A stretch of 64,000 bases of DNA from Amycolatopsis sp. cg9 (GCF_041346945.1 NZ_CP166850.1:7982501-8046500); one strand, 5' to 3'; positions 44,346 through 53,453 are shown, counted from the stretch's first letter. A program made the numbers and translations. Notes: generated by a model from the letters alone, not told the origin.

Positions 44346-46049
44346 TCAGGACTTGAGGTCCGGGAAGTCCTCTTCGCGGAACTCCGTGCCCGCGCCCCGT
44401 GCCGGGTCGCTCTCCCGGCCGCGCAGCTCGACGCGGCGGATCTTGCCCGAGATCGTCTTCGGCAGCTCCGCGAACTCGAGCCGCCGGATCCGCTTGTACG
44501 GCGCCAGGTGCTCGCGGCAGTACGCCAGGATCGACCGGGCCGTCTCCGCGTCCGGGGAGAAGCCGGTGGCCAGCACGACGTACGCCTTCGGCACGGCCAG
44601 CCGGATCGGGTCGGGGGCCGGGACGACCGCCGCCTCCGCCACGGCTTCGTGCTCGATCAGCACGCTCTCCAGCTCGAACGGCGAGATCCGGTAGTCCGAC
44701 GCCTTGAACACGTCGTCCGTGCGCCCCACGTAGGTGATGTAGCCCCGTTCGTCGATCGAACCGACGTCGCCGGTGTGGTAGTAGCCGCCGCCGAAGGCCG
44801 CCGACGTGCGCTCGTCGTCGTCCGCGTACCCGGTCATCAGGCCGACCGGGCGGTGCCGCAGGTCGAGGCAGATCTCGCCCTCGTCCGCCCGCTCGCCGCT
44901 GACCGGGTCCACCAGCGCCACCACGAACCCCGGCAGCGGGCGGCCCATCGAGCCGGGGACGACGTCCTGGCCCGGCGTGTTCGCGATCTGGACGCTGCTC
45001 TCCGTCTGGCCGAAGCCGTCGCGGATGGTCACGCCCCACGCCTTCTTGACCTGGTCGATCACCTCGGGGTTGAGCGGCTCCCCCGCCCCGACGACCTTCT
45101 TCGGCGGTGTCTTCAGCGCCGTCAGGTCGGCCTGGATGAGCATCCGCCACACCGTCGGCGGCGCGCAGAAGCTCGTCACGCCGCACCGGTCCATCTGCGC
45201 CAGCAGCGCGCCCGCGTCGAACCGGTTGTAGTTGTAGAGGAACACCGTCGCTTCGGCGTTGAAGGGCGCGAAGAAGTTGCTCCACGCGTGCTTCGCCCAG
45301 CCCGGCGAAGAGATGTTGAGGTGGACGTCGCCCGGCTGCAGCCCGATCCAGTACATCGTGGACAGGTGGCCCACCGGGTAGGAGACGTGCGTGTGCTGCA
45401 CCAGCTTCGGCTTCGCCGTGGTGCCGGAGGTGAAGTAGAGCAGCAGCGGGTCGCCGGCCTTCGTGGGCCCGTCCGGGGTGAACTCGGGCGACTCGGCGAA
45501 CGCGGCCGAGTACCGCTGCCAGCCCTCGACCGGCTCCCCGACCGCGATCCGCGTGTAGCCGCCTTCGACGTCGGCGAACTTCCCGGCGTCCACCGAGCGG
45601 ACCACGACGTGCTTGGCCGCGCCGCGCTCGACGCGGTCGGTCAGGTCGGCGGGGCCGAGCAGCGTCGACGCGGGGATGATGACGGCGCCGAGCTTGATCG
45701 CGGCGAGGATGGTCTCCCACAGCTCGCCCTGGTTGCCCAGCATGAGGATCAGCCGGTCGCCGCGGCGGACGCCGAGCCCGCGCAGCCAGTTCGCCACCTG
45801 GTTGGACCGGCCGGACAGCTCCGGGTAGGTCCAGCGGTTCTCGGTGCCGTCCTCTTCGACGATCCAGAGCGCGTTCCGCCCGGCGTTGTCGGGGTCGTGC
45901 GCCACCACGTCGAACCAGTCGATCGCCCAGTTGAACTCGTCGAGCTCCGGCCAGGCGAAGTCCCGGTAGGCCGTGTCGTAGTCCTCGCGGTGGGTCTGCA
46001 GGTAGTCCCGCGCCACCCGGAACGCGTGGTGGACCTCCGAAGCGCTCAC
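44346..46049 (-). CDS. AMP-dependent acyl-CoA synthetase
   Basis: A 567-aa ANL-family ligase that activates a carboxylic acid as acyl-AMP and then acyl-CoA. The ATP motif LLYFTSGTTAKPKLVQHTH lies near residue 205, followed by GFGQTESSVQIA near 335, YYHTGDVGSIDERGYITYVGRTDD near 410, and the catalytic Lys in LPKTISGKIRRVELR near 540. It resembles acetyl/medium-chain acyl-CoA synthetases of the AcsM type. The GTG at 46049 has AGGAGG 7 nt upstream. It starts 11 nt after the crotonase gene, so the pair should be one operon for acid activation and beta-oxidation. Confidence 0.92.
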   Translation of the reverse strand: MSASEVHHAFRVARDYLQTHREDYDTAYRDFAWPELDEFNWAIDWFDVVAHDPDNAGRNALWIVEEDGTENRWTYPELSGRSNQVANWLRGLGVRRGDRLILMLGNQGELWETILAAIKLGAVIIPASTLLGPADLTDRVERGAAKHVVVRSVDAGKFADVEGGYTRIAVGEPVEGWQRYSAAFAESPEFTPDGPTKAGDPLLLYFTSGTTAKPKLVQHTHVSYPVGHLSTMYWIGLQPGDVHLNISSPGWAKHAWSNFFAPFNAEATVFLYNYNRFDAGALLAQMDRCGVTSFCAPPTVWRMLIQADLTALKTPPKKVVGAGEPLNPEVIDQVKKAWGVTIRDGFGQTESSVQIANTPGQDVVPGSMGRPLPGFVVALVDPVSGERADEGEICLDLRHRPVGLMTGYADDDERTSAAFGGGYYHTGDVGSIDERGYITYVGRTDDVFKASDYRISPFELESVLIEHEAVAEAAVVPAPDPIRLAVPKAYVVLATGFSPDAETARSILAYCREHLAPYKRIRRLEFAELPKTISGKIRRVELRGRESDPARGAGTEFREEDFPDLKS

Positions 46050-46060
46050 GCTGCTGCCTC

Positions 46061-46903
46061 CTATTCGCCCTTGAACTCCGGCGAGCGGCGCTCCATGAAG
46101 GCCTGGACCGCTTCGCCGAGGTCCTTGCTGGGCAGGAACGCCGAGTTCCACGCCGCGACGTACCGGAGGCCGTCGGCGACCTGGCGCTCGGTGTTCGTCG
46201 CCAGTACCTGCTTCGTACCCTGCACCACGAGCGGCGGGTTCGCAGCGATGTCGCCGGCGAGTTCCCGCGCGGCCTTCAGCAGCGCGTCCTGGTCTTCGTA
46301 CACGTCGTTGACGAGGCCGATCTTCTCCGCGCGTGCGGCGTCGACGTCCTTGCCGGTCAGGGCGAGCTCCCGCAGGTGCCCTTCGCCGATGATCGAGGCG
46401 AGCCGCTGGAGGCTGCCGAGGTCGGCGACGATGGCGACGCGCACCTCGCGGACGCTGAACTTCGCGTCCGCGCTGGCCAGCCGGATGTCCGCGGCGGCGA
46501 CGACGTCGACCCCGCCCCCGATGCACCAGCCCGAGACGGCCGCGACGACCGGTTTGCGGCATTCCGCGATGGAGCTGACCGCCGCCTGCAGCGACCGGAG
46601 CTGGTCGAGGAACGCCGTCCGCGGGCCCGCGAGGCTGTCCCCGCCCAGCATCGGCGCCCAGTCGCCCATCATCGCCGGCAGGTCGAGACCGTAGGAGAAG
46701 TGCTTGCCGCTGCCGGTGAGCACCACGGCCCTGACCTGCGGGTCGGCGTCCAGCGCGCGGAACACCAGGGGCAGCTCGCGCCAGAAGTCCGGGCCCATCG
46801 CGTTGCCCTTGGAGGGTCCGAGCAGCGTCACTTCGGCCACGTGGCCGTCGACGTCGACCTTCAGGGAGACGAGGTCGGGCAGACTGTCAGCAGTAGCGGT
46901 CAT
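46061..46903 (-). CDS. Crotonase, probably delta-3,5-delta-2,4-dienoyl-CoA isomerase
   Basis: A 280-aa crotonase-fold enzyme. KHFSYGLDLPAM and GWCIGGGVDVVAAADIRLASADAKFSVREVRVAIVADLGSLQRL form the active-site region. Asp133, Glu153 and Asp161 keep the spacing (20 and 8) of the three acidic residues of eukaryotic ECH1, which argues for dienoyl-CoA isomerase rather than hydratase. That would let odd-numbered double bonds of unsaturated fatty acids enter beta-oxidation. ATG 46903 is used; an ATG at 46921 would add six residues. It forms an operon with the acyl-CoA synthetase. Confidence 0.85.
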   Translation of the reverse strand: MTATADSLPDLVSLKVDVDGHVAEVTLLGPSKGNAMGPDFWRELPLVFRALDADPQVRAVVLTGSGKHFSYGLDLPAMMGDWAPMLGGDSLAGPRTAFLDQLRSLQAAVSSIAECRKPVVAAVSGWCIGGGVDVVAAADIRLASADAKFSVREVRVAIVADLGSLQRLASIIGEGHLRELALTGKDVDAARAEKIGLVNDVYEDQDALLKAARELAGDIAANPPLVVQGTKQVLATNTERQVADGLRYVAAWNSAFLPSKDLGEAVQAFMERRSPEFKGE

Positions 46904-47037
46904 GGGGTCATCTTGACCCATGCCCGCGACGAGCCGCCATTGGCACGTTGTCAATTGACGCGCGAGTCACTGTGCCGACGTCGTCACGGGATGTTTTCCT
47001 GGACGTAGGCGACCACGAGCGGGGAGGACGGTGGGAC

Positions 47038-47916
47038 ATGAGCCCGGCCAGCAGCGCGACCTTGATCGAGCCGGAGCCCCCGGCCGCGCCCGCCCGGCGC
47101 GCGTCCCGCCCGATCGAGCTGACCGGCTCGTTCGACCACGAGGGCCACCGGCTCTGGTACACCGAGTTCGGCAGCGGCGACCGCGTCGTCGTGCTCACCC
47201 ACGGCATCATGCTGACCCGCCGCATGCACGCCCCGCTGGCCCGCCGGCTGGCCCGCGCGGGCTTCCGGGTGGTCACGCTCGACCTCCTCGGCCACGGCGA
47301 CTCCGACCGGCCGACCGAGTCCTGGCTCTACTCGATGCCGTCGTTCGCGGAGCAGACCCTGGCGCTGCTCGACCACCTCGAAGTCGAGTCCGCGGTGATC
47401 GGCGGGACGTCCCTGGGCGCGAACGTCTCGCTGGAAGTCGCGGTGCAGGCACCTTCGCGGGTCCGCGGGCTGATCGTCGAGATGCCGGTGCTGGACAACG
47501 CGATCGTCGCGGGCCTGTTCACGTTCGCCCCACTGCTGATGGCGGCCCGCTTCCTGCCGGTCACGGTCCAGGCGGTGGCGCTGGCGGCGTCCCTGGTGCC
47601 CCACGGCAACCAGTGGGTCGACGTCGTGACCGACACGCTCTCCCAGCGCCCGGCGCCGATGGCGGCGCTGCTGCACGGCGTGCTGTTCGGCCGGATCGCG
47701 CCCCCGAAGGCGGTCCGCCGCAAGATCGCGAACCGCGCGCTGGTGATCGGCCACCAGGGCGACCCGATCCACCCGTTCGGCGACGCGGACACCTTGGCGG
47801 TCGACATGCCGGACGCGGAGTTCGTCCAGGCCCGGAGCCCGGTCGAGCTGAGGTTCGACCCGACCAGGCTGTCCGACGCGATCCGGGACTTCGCGGCGAG
47901 CTGCTACGAGGACTGA
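47038..47916 (+). CDS. Alpha/beta hydrolase
   Basis: A 292-aa alpha/beta hydrolase without a signal peptide. VVVLTHGIMLTRRM gives the oxyanion loop, GTSLGANVSLEVA near residue 120 the nucleophile elbow (Ser in GTSLG), and IGHQGDPIHPFGD the acid region; the catalytic His is not obvious after residue 255 (the last His is in DPIHPF). It starts at ATG 47038 with GGGGAGG upstream. It is divergent from the crotonase gene and overlaps the siroheme synthase gene by 13 nt at the 3' end. The substrate is unknown, perhaps an ester or lactone. Confidence 0.82.
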   Translation: MSPASSATLIEPEPPAAPARRASRPIELTGSFDHEGHRLWYTEFGSGDRVVVLTHGIMLTRRMHAPLARRLARAGFRVVTLDLLGHGDSDRPTESWLYSMPSFAEQTLALLDHLEVESAVIGGTSLGANVSLEVAVQAPSRVRGLIVEMPVLDNAIVAGLFTFAPLLMAARFLPVTVQAVALAASLVPHGNQWVDVVTDTLSQRPAPMAALLHGVLFGRIAPPKAVRRKIANRALVIGHQGDPIHPFGDADTLAVDMPDAEFVQARSPVELRFDPTRLSDAIRDFAASCYED

Positions 47917-49130
47917 ACCGGCGCCAGGCCGGCCACCGGGCCGATCACGATCACCGCGGGCGGGCGGACCCCCGACGTCGCCGCGTCCGTGACCACCGTG
48001 TCCAATGTGGATCGCAGCGTGCGCTGGGTGCGCATCGTGCCGTCCTCGATGATCGCCACCGGGGTGTCCGCAGGGCGGCCGCCGTCCAGGAGGGCCTTCG
48101 CGAACTGCGGAAGCCGCTCCACGCCCATCATCAGCACGATCGTGCCGCGCATGCGGGCCAGCAGCTCCCAGTCGACCAGCGAGCGGTCGTCGCCCGGGGC
48201 CACGTGGCCGGAGACCACCACCACCTCGTGGGCCACGCCGCGGTGGGTGACCGGGACGTCCGCCACGGCCGGGACCGCGAAGGCGCTCGTGATGCCCGGG
48301 ACCATCGTCACCGGGACGCCGGCCTCCGCGCAGGCGAGGACCTCTTCGAAGCCGCGGCCGAACAGGTACGGGTCGCCGCCCTTCAGGCGCACGACGAACT
48401 TGCCCTCTTTGGCGCGCTCGACCAGCGTCTGGTTGATGACGTCCTGGCTGGCCGCGCGGCCGTACGGGATCTTCGCCGCGTCGACGACCTCCACCTCGGG
48501 GGCGAGCTCGTCGAGCAGCTCGCGGGGCGCCAGCCGGTCGACCACGACGACGTCCGCGCGCGCGAGCAGGCGCCGGCCGCGGACCGTGATCAGCTCCGGG
48601 TCGCCCGGGCCGCCGCCGACCAGCGCGACGCCGGGCAGGGTGCCCTCCGGGTGCGGGGTGCGGCCGTCCTCGATCGTGCCGTTGTGGAGGCCGTCGAGCA
48701 TCGAGTCGCGCACGGCCGCCGAGCGCAGCGGCTCGCCGCCGGAGAGCACGCCGAACAGGAGGCCGCCGTGTCGGCCGGACGCCGGGGTCACCGCGGAACC
48801 CGACTCGCCTTCGTCGGCGCGCACGCAGAACACGCGTTCACGCTCGGCCTCGGCGCAGATCTCGGCGTTCACCGCCGGGTCGTTCGTGCAGGCCAGCGCG
48901 TACCAGGCCGCCTCGAGGTCACCGGGGGAGTAGCCGCGTTCGTGCCAGACGAGCTCGCCCGCGTCCACCATCCCCTGCACCGACGGCGTCGTGTGCGGCG
49001 ACACCAGTTCGACGCGGGCCCCGGCGCTGATCAGCCGGGGCAGCCGCCGCTGGGCCACGGAACCGCCGCCGAACATCACGACGCGGCGGCCGGTGAGCTG
49101 GAGGCCGGAAAGGTAGTGCGGGTCATCCAT
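47904..49130 (-). CDS. cysG: Siroheme synthase: precorrin-2 dehydrogenase fused to uroporphyrinogen-III C-methyltransferase
   Basis: A 408-aa two-domain enzyme for siroheme or cobalamin precursors. The N-terminal domain (residues 1-150) has the NAD motif GGGSVAQRRLPRLISAGA and DPAVNAEICAEAERERVFCVRADEGESGSAVTPA, like the dehydrogenase/ferrochelatase part of CysG. The C-terminal SUMT domain (about 160-400) has VALVGGGPGDPELITVRGRRLL, VVVDRLAP, VVRLKGGDPYLFGRGFEE and PGITSAFAVPA. SUMT adds two methyl groups from SAM. Actinomycetes use the protein for sulfite and nitrite reductase cofactors. It is probably monocistronic. Confidence 0.93.
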   Translation of the reverse strand: MDDPHYLSGLQLTGRRVVMFGGGSVAQRRLPRLISAGARVELVSPHTTPSVQGMVDAGELVWHERGYSPGDLEAAWYALACTNDPAVNAEICAEAERERVFCVRADEGESGSAVTPASGRHGGLLFGVLSGGEPLRSAAVRDSMLDGLHNGTIEDGRTPHPEGTLPGVALVGGGPGDPELITVRGRRLLARADVVVVDRLAPRELLDELAPEVEVVDAAKIPYGRAASQDVINQTLVERAKEGKFVVRLKGGDPYLFGRGFEEVLACAEAGVPVTMVPGITSAFAVPAVADVPVTHRGVAHEVVVVSGHVAPGDDRSLVDWELLARMRGTIVLMMGVERLPQFAKALLDGGRPADTPVAIIEDGTMRTQRTLRSTLDTVVTDAATSGVRPPAVIVIGPVAGLAPVQSS

Positions 49131-49393
49131 GGGCGGGAGTTTATTGGCGGTTCACCCCGGCGCCAGCCCAGCGTGGGTCATGCCACGCGGAAGACCGGCG
49201 GGCAGGGCCCGGCCGGCGGCCGGTCGCAGGCGGTTCACCCGCGCCGACGCCGCCGGCCGGGCCGGTGGCGCGAGACCGGCCGGCCCGGCGAGGACGGGCG
49301 TGACCACGGGCCGGGCGCGCGCCGCGGCCCCCTGGACCGGGTCGTCCCGTGCGACACCTCTTCCGGGCGCCCGTGATCGCGCCCGCCCGGGAT

Positions 49394-49648
49394 TCAGCTC
49401 GCGCGGCCCGAAGCCGGGTACGGCAGCAGGGCCATCTCGCGCGCGTTCTTGATCGCCGTGGCGACCTGTTTCTGTTGCTGCGGCGTCAATCCCGTCACCC
49501 GGCGGGCGCGGATCTTGCCGCGGTCGGAGATGAACTTCCGCAGCAGGTCGACGTCCTTCCAGTCGACGTGCGTGATCCGGTTGGCGTGCAACAGGTTCAC
49601 CTTGCGCTTGCCCGGGCGGTCCCGGTCCGGCTTCGGCATCCGGCTCAC
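49394..49648 (-). CDS. rpsR: Ribosomal protein S18, zinc-free paralogue
   Basis: An 84-aa small-subunit protein that contacts S6 and the platform. It lacks all Cys residues, so it is the zinc-independent (C-minus) form, used when zinc is scarce. The core [61 protein letters not shown] is typical of S18. Its GTG overlaps the rpsN stop (GTGA). It is the last gene of the operon rpmB-rpmG-rpsN-rpsR, which matches the Zur-regulated mycobacterial group Rv2058c-Rv2055c. Confidence 0.94.
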   Translation of the reverse strand: MSRMPKPDRDRPGKRKVNLLHANRITHVDWKDVDLLRKFISDRGKIRARRVTGLTPQQQKQVATAIKNAREMALLPYPASGRAS

Positions 49649-49950
49649 CAGCTCGACTTCGAGACGCCGGGGAGTTCCCCGTTGTGCGCGGCCTGCCGCA
49701 TCTTCACCCGCGACAGCCCGAACTTTCGCAGGTACCCGCGCGGGCGCCCGTCGGCGGTGTCGCGGTTGCGGATCCGGGTGGGGCTCGCGTCGCGCGGCAG
49801 CTTCTGCAGCGCGACCACGGCCGCACCCTTCTCCTCGGGGGACGACGAAGGCGAGGAAACGACGGCCTTGAGCGCGCGGCGGCGTTCGACGTACCGGGCC
49901 GCGACCACCTTCCGCTGCTCGTTCTTGGCGATCTTCGACTTCTTGGCCAT
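49645..49950 (-). CDS. rpsN: Ribosomal protein S14, zinc-free paralogue
   Basis: A 101-aa small-subunit protein of the long, zinc-independent S14 type. It has no CxxC motifs, unlike the short zinc-binding S14. The family core is [49 protein letters not shown]. The ATG overlaps the rpmG stop by 1 nt. Together with S18, L33 and L28 it forms the minus-strand zinc-free operon. Confidence 0.95.
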   Translation of the reverse strand: MAKKSKIAKNEQRKVVAARYVERRRALKAVVSSPSSSPEEKGAAVVALQKLPRDASPTRIRNRDTADGRPRGYLRKFGLSRVKMRQAAHNGELPGVSKSSW

Positions 49951-50117
49951 CAGCGCTCTTCCTTGAACTCGACGTGCTTGCGCGCGACCGGGTCGTACTT
50001 GCGCAGCACCATCCGGTCGGGGTCGTTCCGCCGGTTCTTCTTGGTCACGTACGTGTAGCCGGTGCCCGCGGTGGACCGCAGCTTGATGATCGGGCGGACG
50101 TCGGTGCTCTTCGCCAT
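49950..50117 (-). CDS. rpmG: Ribosomal protein L33, zinc-free paralogue
   Basis: A 55-aa large-subunit protein without Cys residues ([52 protein letters not shown]). Normal L33 of actinomycetes binds zinc by four Cys. The ATG at 50117 overlaps the rpmB stop. Longer frames upstream are just readthrough of the rpmB region. Confidence 0.95.
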   Translation of the reverse strand: MAKSTDVRPIIKLRSTAGTGYTYVTKKNRRNDPDRMVLRKYDPVARKHVEFKEER

Positions 50118-50353
50118 TACAGCTTCACTCCCCTTGCCTTCAGTTCGGCGACGACGGCCTCGATGCCGCGCTTGTCGATCGTCTTCATGCCCTTGGCGGA
50201 GACGCGCAGCCGCACCCAGCGGCCTTGGCTGGGCACGAAGTAGCGACGGTTCTGCAGGTTCGGCTCCCAGCGCCGCGAAGTGCGGCGGTGCGAGTGCGAG
50301 ACCTGCTTGCCGTAGCCCGGCTTGCGGCCGGTGACCTGGCACACGGCGGACAC
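50117..50353 (-). CDS. rpmB: Ribosomal protein L28, zinc-free type
   Basis: A 78-aa large-subunit protein ([67 protein letters not shown]). Only one Cys remains, so no zinc site is possible. The GTG at 50353 has GGGAGG 5 nt upstream; an ATG at 50389 would place 12 extra residues inside the operator region and is less likely. It is the first gene of the minus-strand zinc-free operon and faces the plus-strand zinc-free operon across a 78-bp intergenic region. Confidence 0.93.
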   Translation of the reverse strand: MSAVCQVTGRKPGYGKQVSHSHRRTSRRWEPNLQNRRYFVPSQGRWVRLRVSAKGMKTIDKRGIEAVVAELKARGVKL

Positions 50354-50366
50354 GGACCCTCCCGAG

Positions 50367-50396
50367 TTGGTAGTGGTTTTCGTTTTCATCTACGCT
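50367..50396. promoter_or_regulatory. Divergent promoter region with Zur half-site
   Basis: The only AT-rich block between the two divergent zinc-free operons contains TGAAAACG on the minus strand (within 50374-50388, TGGTTTTCGTTTTCA on the plus strand), the conserved half of actinobacterial Zur boxes (TGAAAACG-type). The second half is poorly conserved. For the plus operon TTGGTA (50367-50372) and TACGCT (50391-50396) form a possible promoter with 18-bp spacer covering the site. Confidence 0.6.
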
Positions 50397-50431
50397 ACGC
50401 ACCGTACCCCGCCCGTATTCCTGGAGCACCA

Positions 50432-51682
50432 GTGACCCCACACCCCCGCGTCCCGCTCGTCCTCGTGAGCGGCCTCGCCCCGGGCCCCAACGCCGCGCTC
50501 GCCGAGCTGCTGCGCGTGGCCGGGCCCGGCACGGCCGTCGTCCACCACGACCTGCGCGAGATCCACTCCGGCGTCGTCCGCCGCCGGCTGCGGCTGGAGC
50601 AGCGCGACCAGCTGACCGTCCTCGAGCTGGCCCACGGCTGCGTGTCCTGCACGCTGCGCGAGGACCTCCTCCCCCTGCTGCGCCACCTGGCCCGGCTGCC
50701 GCAGGTCCGCCGGATCGTCGTCCGGCTCGACGAGGCGATGGAGCCGGAGCCGGTCAGCTGGGCGATCCGCAACGTACTGGTCGGCGACCACCCGGTCAGC
50801 GACGACGTCGAGCTCCGGGCGGTGCTCACGGTGATCGACTGCGCGACCTTCCTGGCCGACGCCACGGGCGACGACGTCCTGGCCGAGCGGAACCTGCAGG
50901 CCAGCCCGGAGGACGAGCGCACGGTCGCCCAGGTGGCGCTCTCGCAGGTCGAGTTCGCCGACGTCCTGGTGCTGGCCGGCGCGGCCACCGACGCTTGGAC
51001 CGCCGCGAAGGCGTCCGCGGTGCTCGACCGCGTCGCGCCGTCGGTCCCCCGCGTCGAACTCGCGCGGGTCGACGGGCACAGCGTGCTCGACGCCGTTCCG
51101 GCCGGCGCGCGCCGCGGCGAGGTCACCGACATGCACGGGGCGCTGCTGCGCGGCCAGCCGCCGCTGCACGCCGACTGCGGCATCGGCCTGGTCACCTTCA
51201 CCGCCCAGCGCCCGTTCCACCCCGAACGCCTCCACGACGCCCTCGACGTCCTCCTGGACGGCGTGGTCCGCACCCGCGGCCGCGCCTGGGTGGCCAGCCA
51301 GCCCGACGTCGCGTTCTGGATCGAGTCGGCGGGCGGCGGCCTGGGCATCGGCCACGCCGGTCCGTGGCTCGCGGCGCCGGACGGTCCCGAATGGACGGAC
51401 GTCTCCCCCGAACGCCGCACCCTGGCGTCGCTGCGCTGGCACCCGGTGCACGGCGACCGGGCGCAGGAGCTCGTCGTGGTGACGGACCAGACAACGCCCG
51501 ACGAGATCGACGCGGCCCTGCGCGGCGCTCTACTGACCGACGAAGAACTCGCCGCCGGACCCGCGGAGTGGCAGCGCTACCCCGACCCGTTCGGCGACTG
51601 GCACGAAGAGCCGTGCGAAGACACCGAACCCGACGCGGCGCGGCACGACGCGACCGCGGCGAACCGAAAGGAAGACCAGTGA
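50432..51682 (+). CDS. CobW-like protein without P-loop, ribosome-factor Mrf type
   Basis: A 416-aa protein of the COG0523/CobW family. The N-terminal G domain is degenerate: the Walker A position reads GLAPGPNAA (residues 14-22), lacking GK[ST], and the CxCC metal site reads GCVSC (Cys70, Cys73). The C-terminal CobW domain ([44 protein letters not shown]) is intact. In mycobacteria a similar Zur-regulated protein (Mrf) recruits the hibernation factor MPY to zinc-free ribosomes; orthology here is inferred from family and operon. The GTG start has CTGGAG upstream. It overlaps rpmE2 by GTGA. Confidence 0.78.
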   Translation: MTPHPRVPLVLVSGLAPGPNAALAELLRVAGPGTAVVHHDLREIHSGVVRRRLRLEQRDQLTVLELAHGCVSCTLREDLLPLLRHLARLPQVRRIVVRLDEAMEPEPVSWAIRNVLVGDHPVSDDVELRAVLTVIDCATFLADATGDDVLAERNLQASPEDERTVAQVALSQVEFADVLVLAGAATDAWTAAKASAVLDRVAPSVPRVELARVDGHSVLDAVPAGARRGEVTDMHGALLRGQPPLHADCGIGLVTFTAQRPFHPERLHDALDVLLDGVVRTRGRAWVASQPDVAFWIESAGGGLGIGHAGPWLAAPDGPEWTDVSPERRTLASLRWHPVHGDRAQELVVVTDQTTPDEIDAALRGALLTDEELAAGPAEWQRYPDPFGDWHEEPCEDTEPDAARHDATAANRKEDQ

Positions 51683-51933
51683 GGACCGGCATCCACCCCG
51701 ACTACCACCCCGTGGTGTTCAAGGATTCGTCCACCGGCGACGCGTTCCTGACCCGCTCCACCATCACCTCGGACAAGACGATCGAGTGGTCCGACGGGAA
51801 CACCTACCCGCTCGTCGTGGTCGACATCAGCTCGTGGTCGCACCCGTTCTGGACCGGCACCCAGCGCATCATGGACAGCGCCGGGCAGGTCGAGAAGTTC
51901 CACCGCCGCTACGGGAAGCGGGGTGCGCGCTGA
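51679..51933 (+). CDS. rpmE2: Ribosomal protein L31 type B, zinc-free
   Basis: An 84-aa L31 of the B type ([80 protein letters not shown]). It lacks the CxxC zinc site of type A L31. The GTG start overlaps the end of the Mrf-like gene, and the stop overlaps the rpmF start by 1 nt. It replaces zinc-loaded L31 under zinc starvation, as in other actinomycetes. Confidence 0.95.
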   Translation: MRTGIHPDYHPVVFKDSSTGDAFLTRSTITSDKTIEWSDGNTYPLVVVDISSWSHPFWTGTQRIMDSAGQVEKFHRRYGKRGAR

Positions 51934-52082
51934 TGGCCGTCCCGAAGCGCAAGAAGTCGCGGAGCACCACCCGATCCCGGCGGGCGCAGTGGAAGGCCGC
52001 CCCGGTGGACCTGGTGCCGATCAGGGTCGACGGCGAGACGAAGCTCGTCCCGCGGCGGCTGATCCGGCACTTCCACTCGTGA
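51933..52082 (+). CDS. rpmF: Ribosomal protein L32, zinc-free paralogue
   Basis: A 49-aa L32 ([23 protein letters not shown] then [25 protein letters not shown]) with no Cys, whereas the normal form has four. It begins at ATG 51933 and its stop overlaps the GTG of the next gene. It is too short to be reported easily by gene finders but the sequence is unmistakable. Confidence 0.93.
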   Translation: MAVPKRKKSRSTTRSRRAQWKAAPVDLVPIRVDGETKLVPRRLIRHFHS

Positions 52083-53137
52083 GCGTTCCGGTCACGGTGC
52101 TGTCGGGCTTCCTCGGCGCGGGCAAGACGACGCTGCTCAACCGCATCCTCGCCGACCGCGGCGGGGTGCGGGTGGCGGTGATCGTCAACGACATGAGCGA
52201 GGTCAACATCGACGCGGCGCTCGTGCGCTCGCGGGAGCGCCTCGTCGAGCTGACCAACGGGTGCATCTGCTGCACCCTGCGGGAGGACCTCCTGGAGGAA
52301 GTGGCGGCGCTGTGCGCGGACGGCCGCTTCGACCACGTGCTCATCGAGTCGAGCGGGATCTCCGAGCCGATGCCGGTGGCGGCGACGTTCACGTTACTGG
52401 CGGGGGTCGCCCACCTCGACACGATGGTGACGGTGGTCGACGCGGCGAACTTCGCCCGCGAACTGGCGGCCGGCGACGCGCTGGCCGAGCGCCGGCTCGA
52501 CCAGTACGAGGACGACGAACGGACGGTCAGCGACCTGCTGGTCGACCAGGTCGAGTTCGCCGACGTCCTGCTGCTGAACAAGACCGACCTGGTCCCGGCC
52601 GCCGAGCTGGACCGCCTGGCGGCCACGCTGCGGCGGCTCAACCCCGCCGCGGACGTCGTCACGGGCAGCTTCGGGGAGGTGCCGCTGGAGCGTGTCTTCG
52701 GCACCGGCCGCTACGACGCCGTGCGGGCTCAGGAAGCGCCCGGCTGGGTGGCCGAGCTGAACGGCGACCACGTGCCGGAGACCGAGGAGTACGGGATTTC
52801 CAGCGTGGTGTTCCGCGCTTCGCGGCCGTTCGATCCGGCGGCGCTGTGGGACTTCGTGACGCGGCGGTTCGATTCGGGCGAGTTCGGGACGGTGCTGCGG
52901 TCCAAGGGGTTCTTCGCGCTGGCGTCCCGGCCGGGGGTGACCGGGCTGTGGTCGCAGGCGGGCGCGGTGGCCCGGTTCGAACCCCAGGGCGTCGCGGAGG
53001 AGCCGCGGCAGGAGCTGGTGTTCATCGGTGTCGACCTCGCCGGGGACAGGCTGCTGGCCGCACTGCGCGACTGCCTGGGCGCGCCGACCGGACCGGACCC
53101 GTTCCCGGAGTGGGGCCCGGTCCACGTCCACGGGTAA
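52079..53137 (+). CDS. CobW/ZNG1-type metallochaperone GTPase
   Basis: A 352-aa G3E GTPase of COG0523. The P-loop GFLGAGKTT (residues 10-18), the metal-binding GCICC (Cys62, Cys64, Cys65), the switch ESSGISEP and the base-recognition NKTD are all intact, and the C-terminal CobW domain follows ([51 protein letters not shown]). Relatives deliver zinc to essential enzymes when zinc is low. It is the last gene of the plus-strand operon and overlaps rpmF by GTGA. Confidence 0.92.
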   Translation: MSVPVTVLSGFLGAGKTTLLNRILADRGGVRVAVIVNDMSEVNIDAALVRSRERLVELTNGCICCTLREDLLEEVAALCADGRFDHVLIESSGISEPMPVAATFTLLAGVAHLDTMVTVVDAANFARELAAGDALAERRLDQYEDDERTVSDLLVDQVEFADVLLLNKTDLVPAAELDRLAATLRRLNPAADVVTGSFGEVPLERVFGTGRYDAVRAQEAPGWVAELNGDHVPETEEYGISSVVFRASRPFDPAALWDFVTRRFDSGEFGTVLRSKGFFALASRPGVTGLWSQAGAVARFEPQGVAEEPRQELVFIGVDLAGDRLLAALRDCLGAPTGPDPFPEWGPVHVHG

Positions 53138-53156
53138 GCGCCCACCCGCGGCCGGG

Positions 53157-53453
53157 TCAATGGTCGTCGTAGTGGTCTTCGTGGCTCGCGTGGCGGTGCC
53201 CGTCGTGGAGGTAGTCGACGTGGTCGCCGTGGGGTACCGCCACGTGGCCGCAGCCTTCGCCGTGGGCGTGCTCGTGGCCGGTGTGCGGGACGTGACCGTG
53301 GATCTCGCACTCGTCGAAGTGGCCGTCGTGCGCGCGGTGCAGGTGGCCGTCGTGGGCGTAGTCCACGTGGTCGCCGTGCGGGACTGCCGCGTGCCCGCAG
53401 CCCTCGCGGTGCACGTGGTCGTGGCCGGCGTGTTCGACGTGCGGGATCACCAT
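53157..53453 (-). CDS. Histidine-rich protein, probable zinc reservoir
   Basis: A 98-aa soluble protein with about 29 His, many Asp/Glu and a few Cys. It contains an internal duplication: HREGCGHAAVPHGDHVDYAHDGHLHRAHDGHFD and, 45 residues later, HGEGCGHVAVPHGDHVDYLHDGHRHASHEDH. The GCGHxAVPHGDHVDY core recurs in similar bacterial proteins that are sometimes mislabelled 'zinc transporter permease'; there are no membrane helices. The ATG at 53453 has GGGAGGAG upstream. It is convergent with the zinc-starvation operon, so zinc storage or buffering is inferred. Confidence 0.75.
   Translation of the reverse strand: MVIPHVEHAGHDHVHREGCGHAAVPHGDHVDYAHDGHLHRAHDGHFDECEIHGHVPHTGHEHAHGEGCGHVAVPHGDHVDYLHDGHRHASHEDHYDDH

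Noticed and set aside
49131..49393. A gene between siroheme synthase and rpsR
   Set aside because: Only Arg/Ala/Gly-rich frames without ribosome sites or motifs; treated as non-coding.
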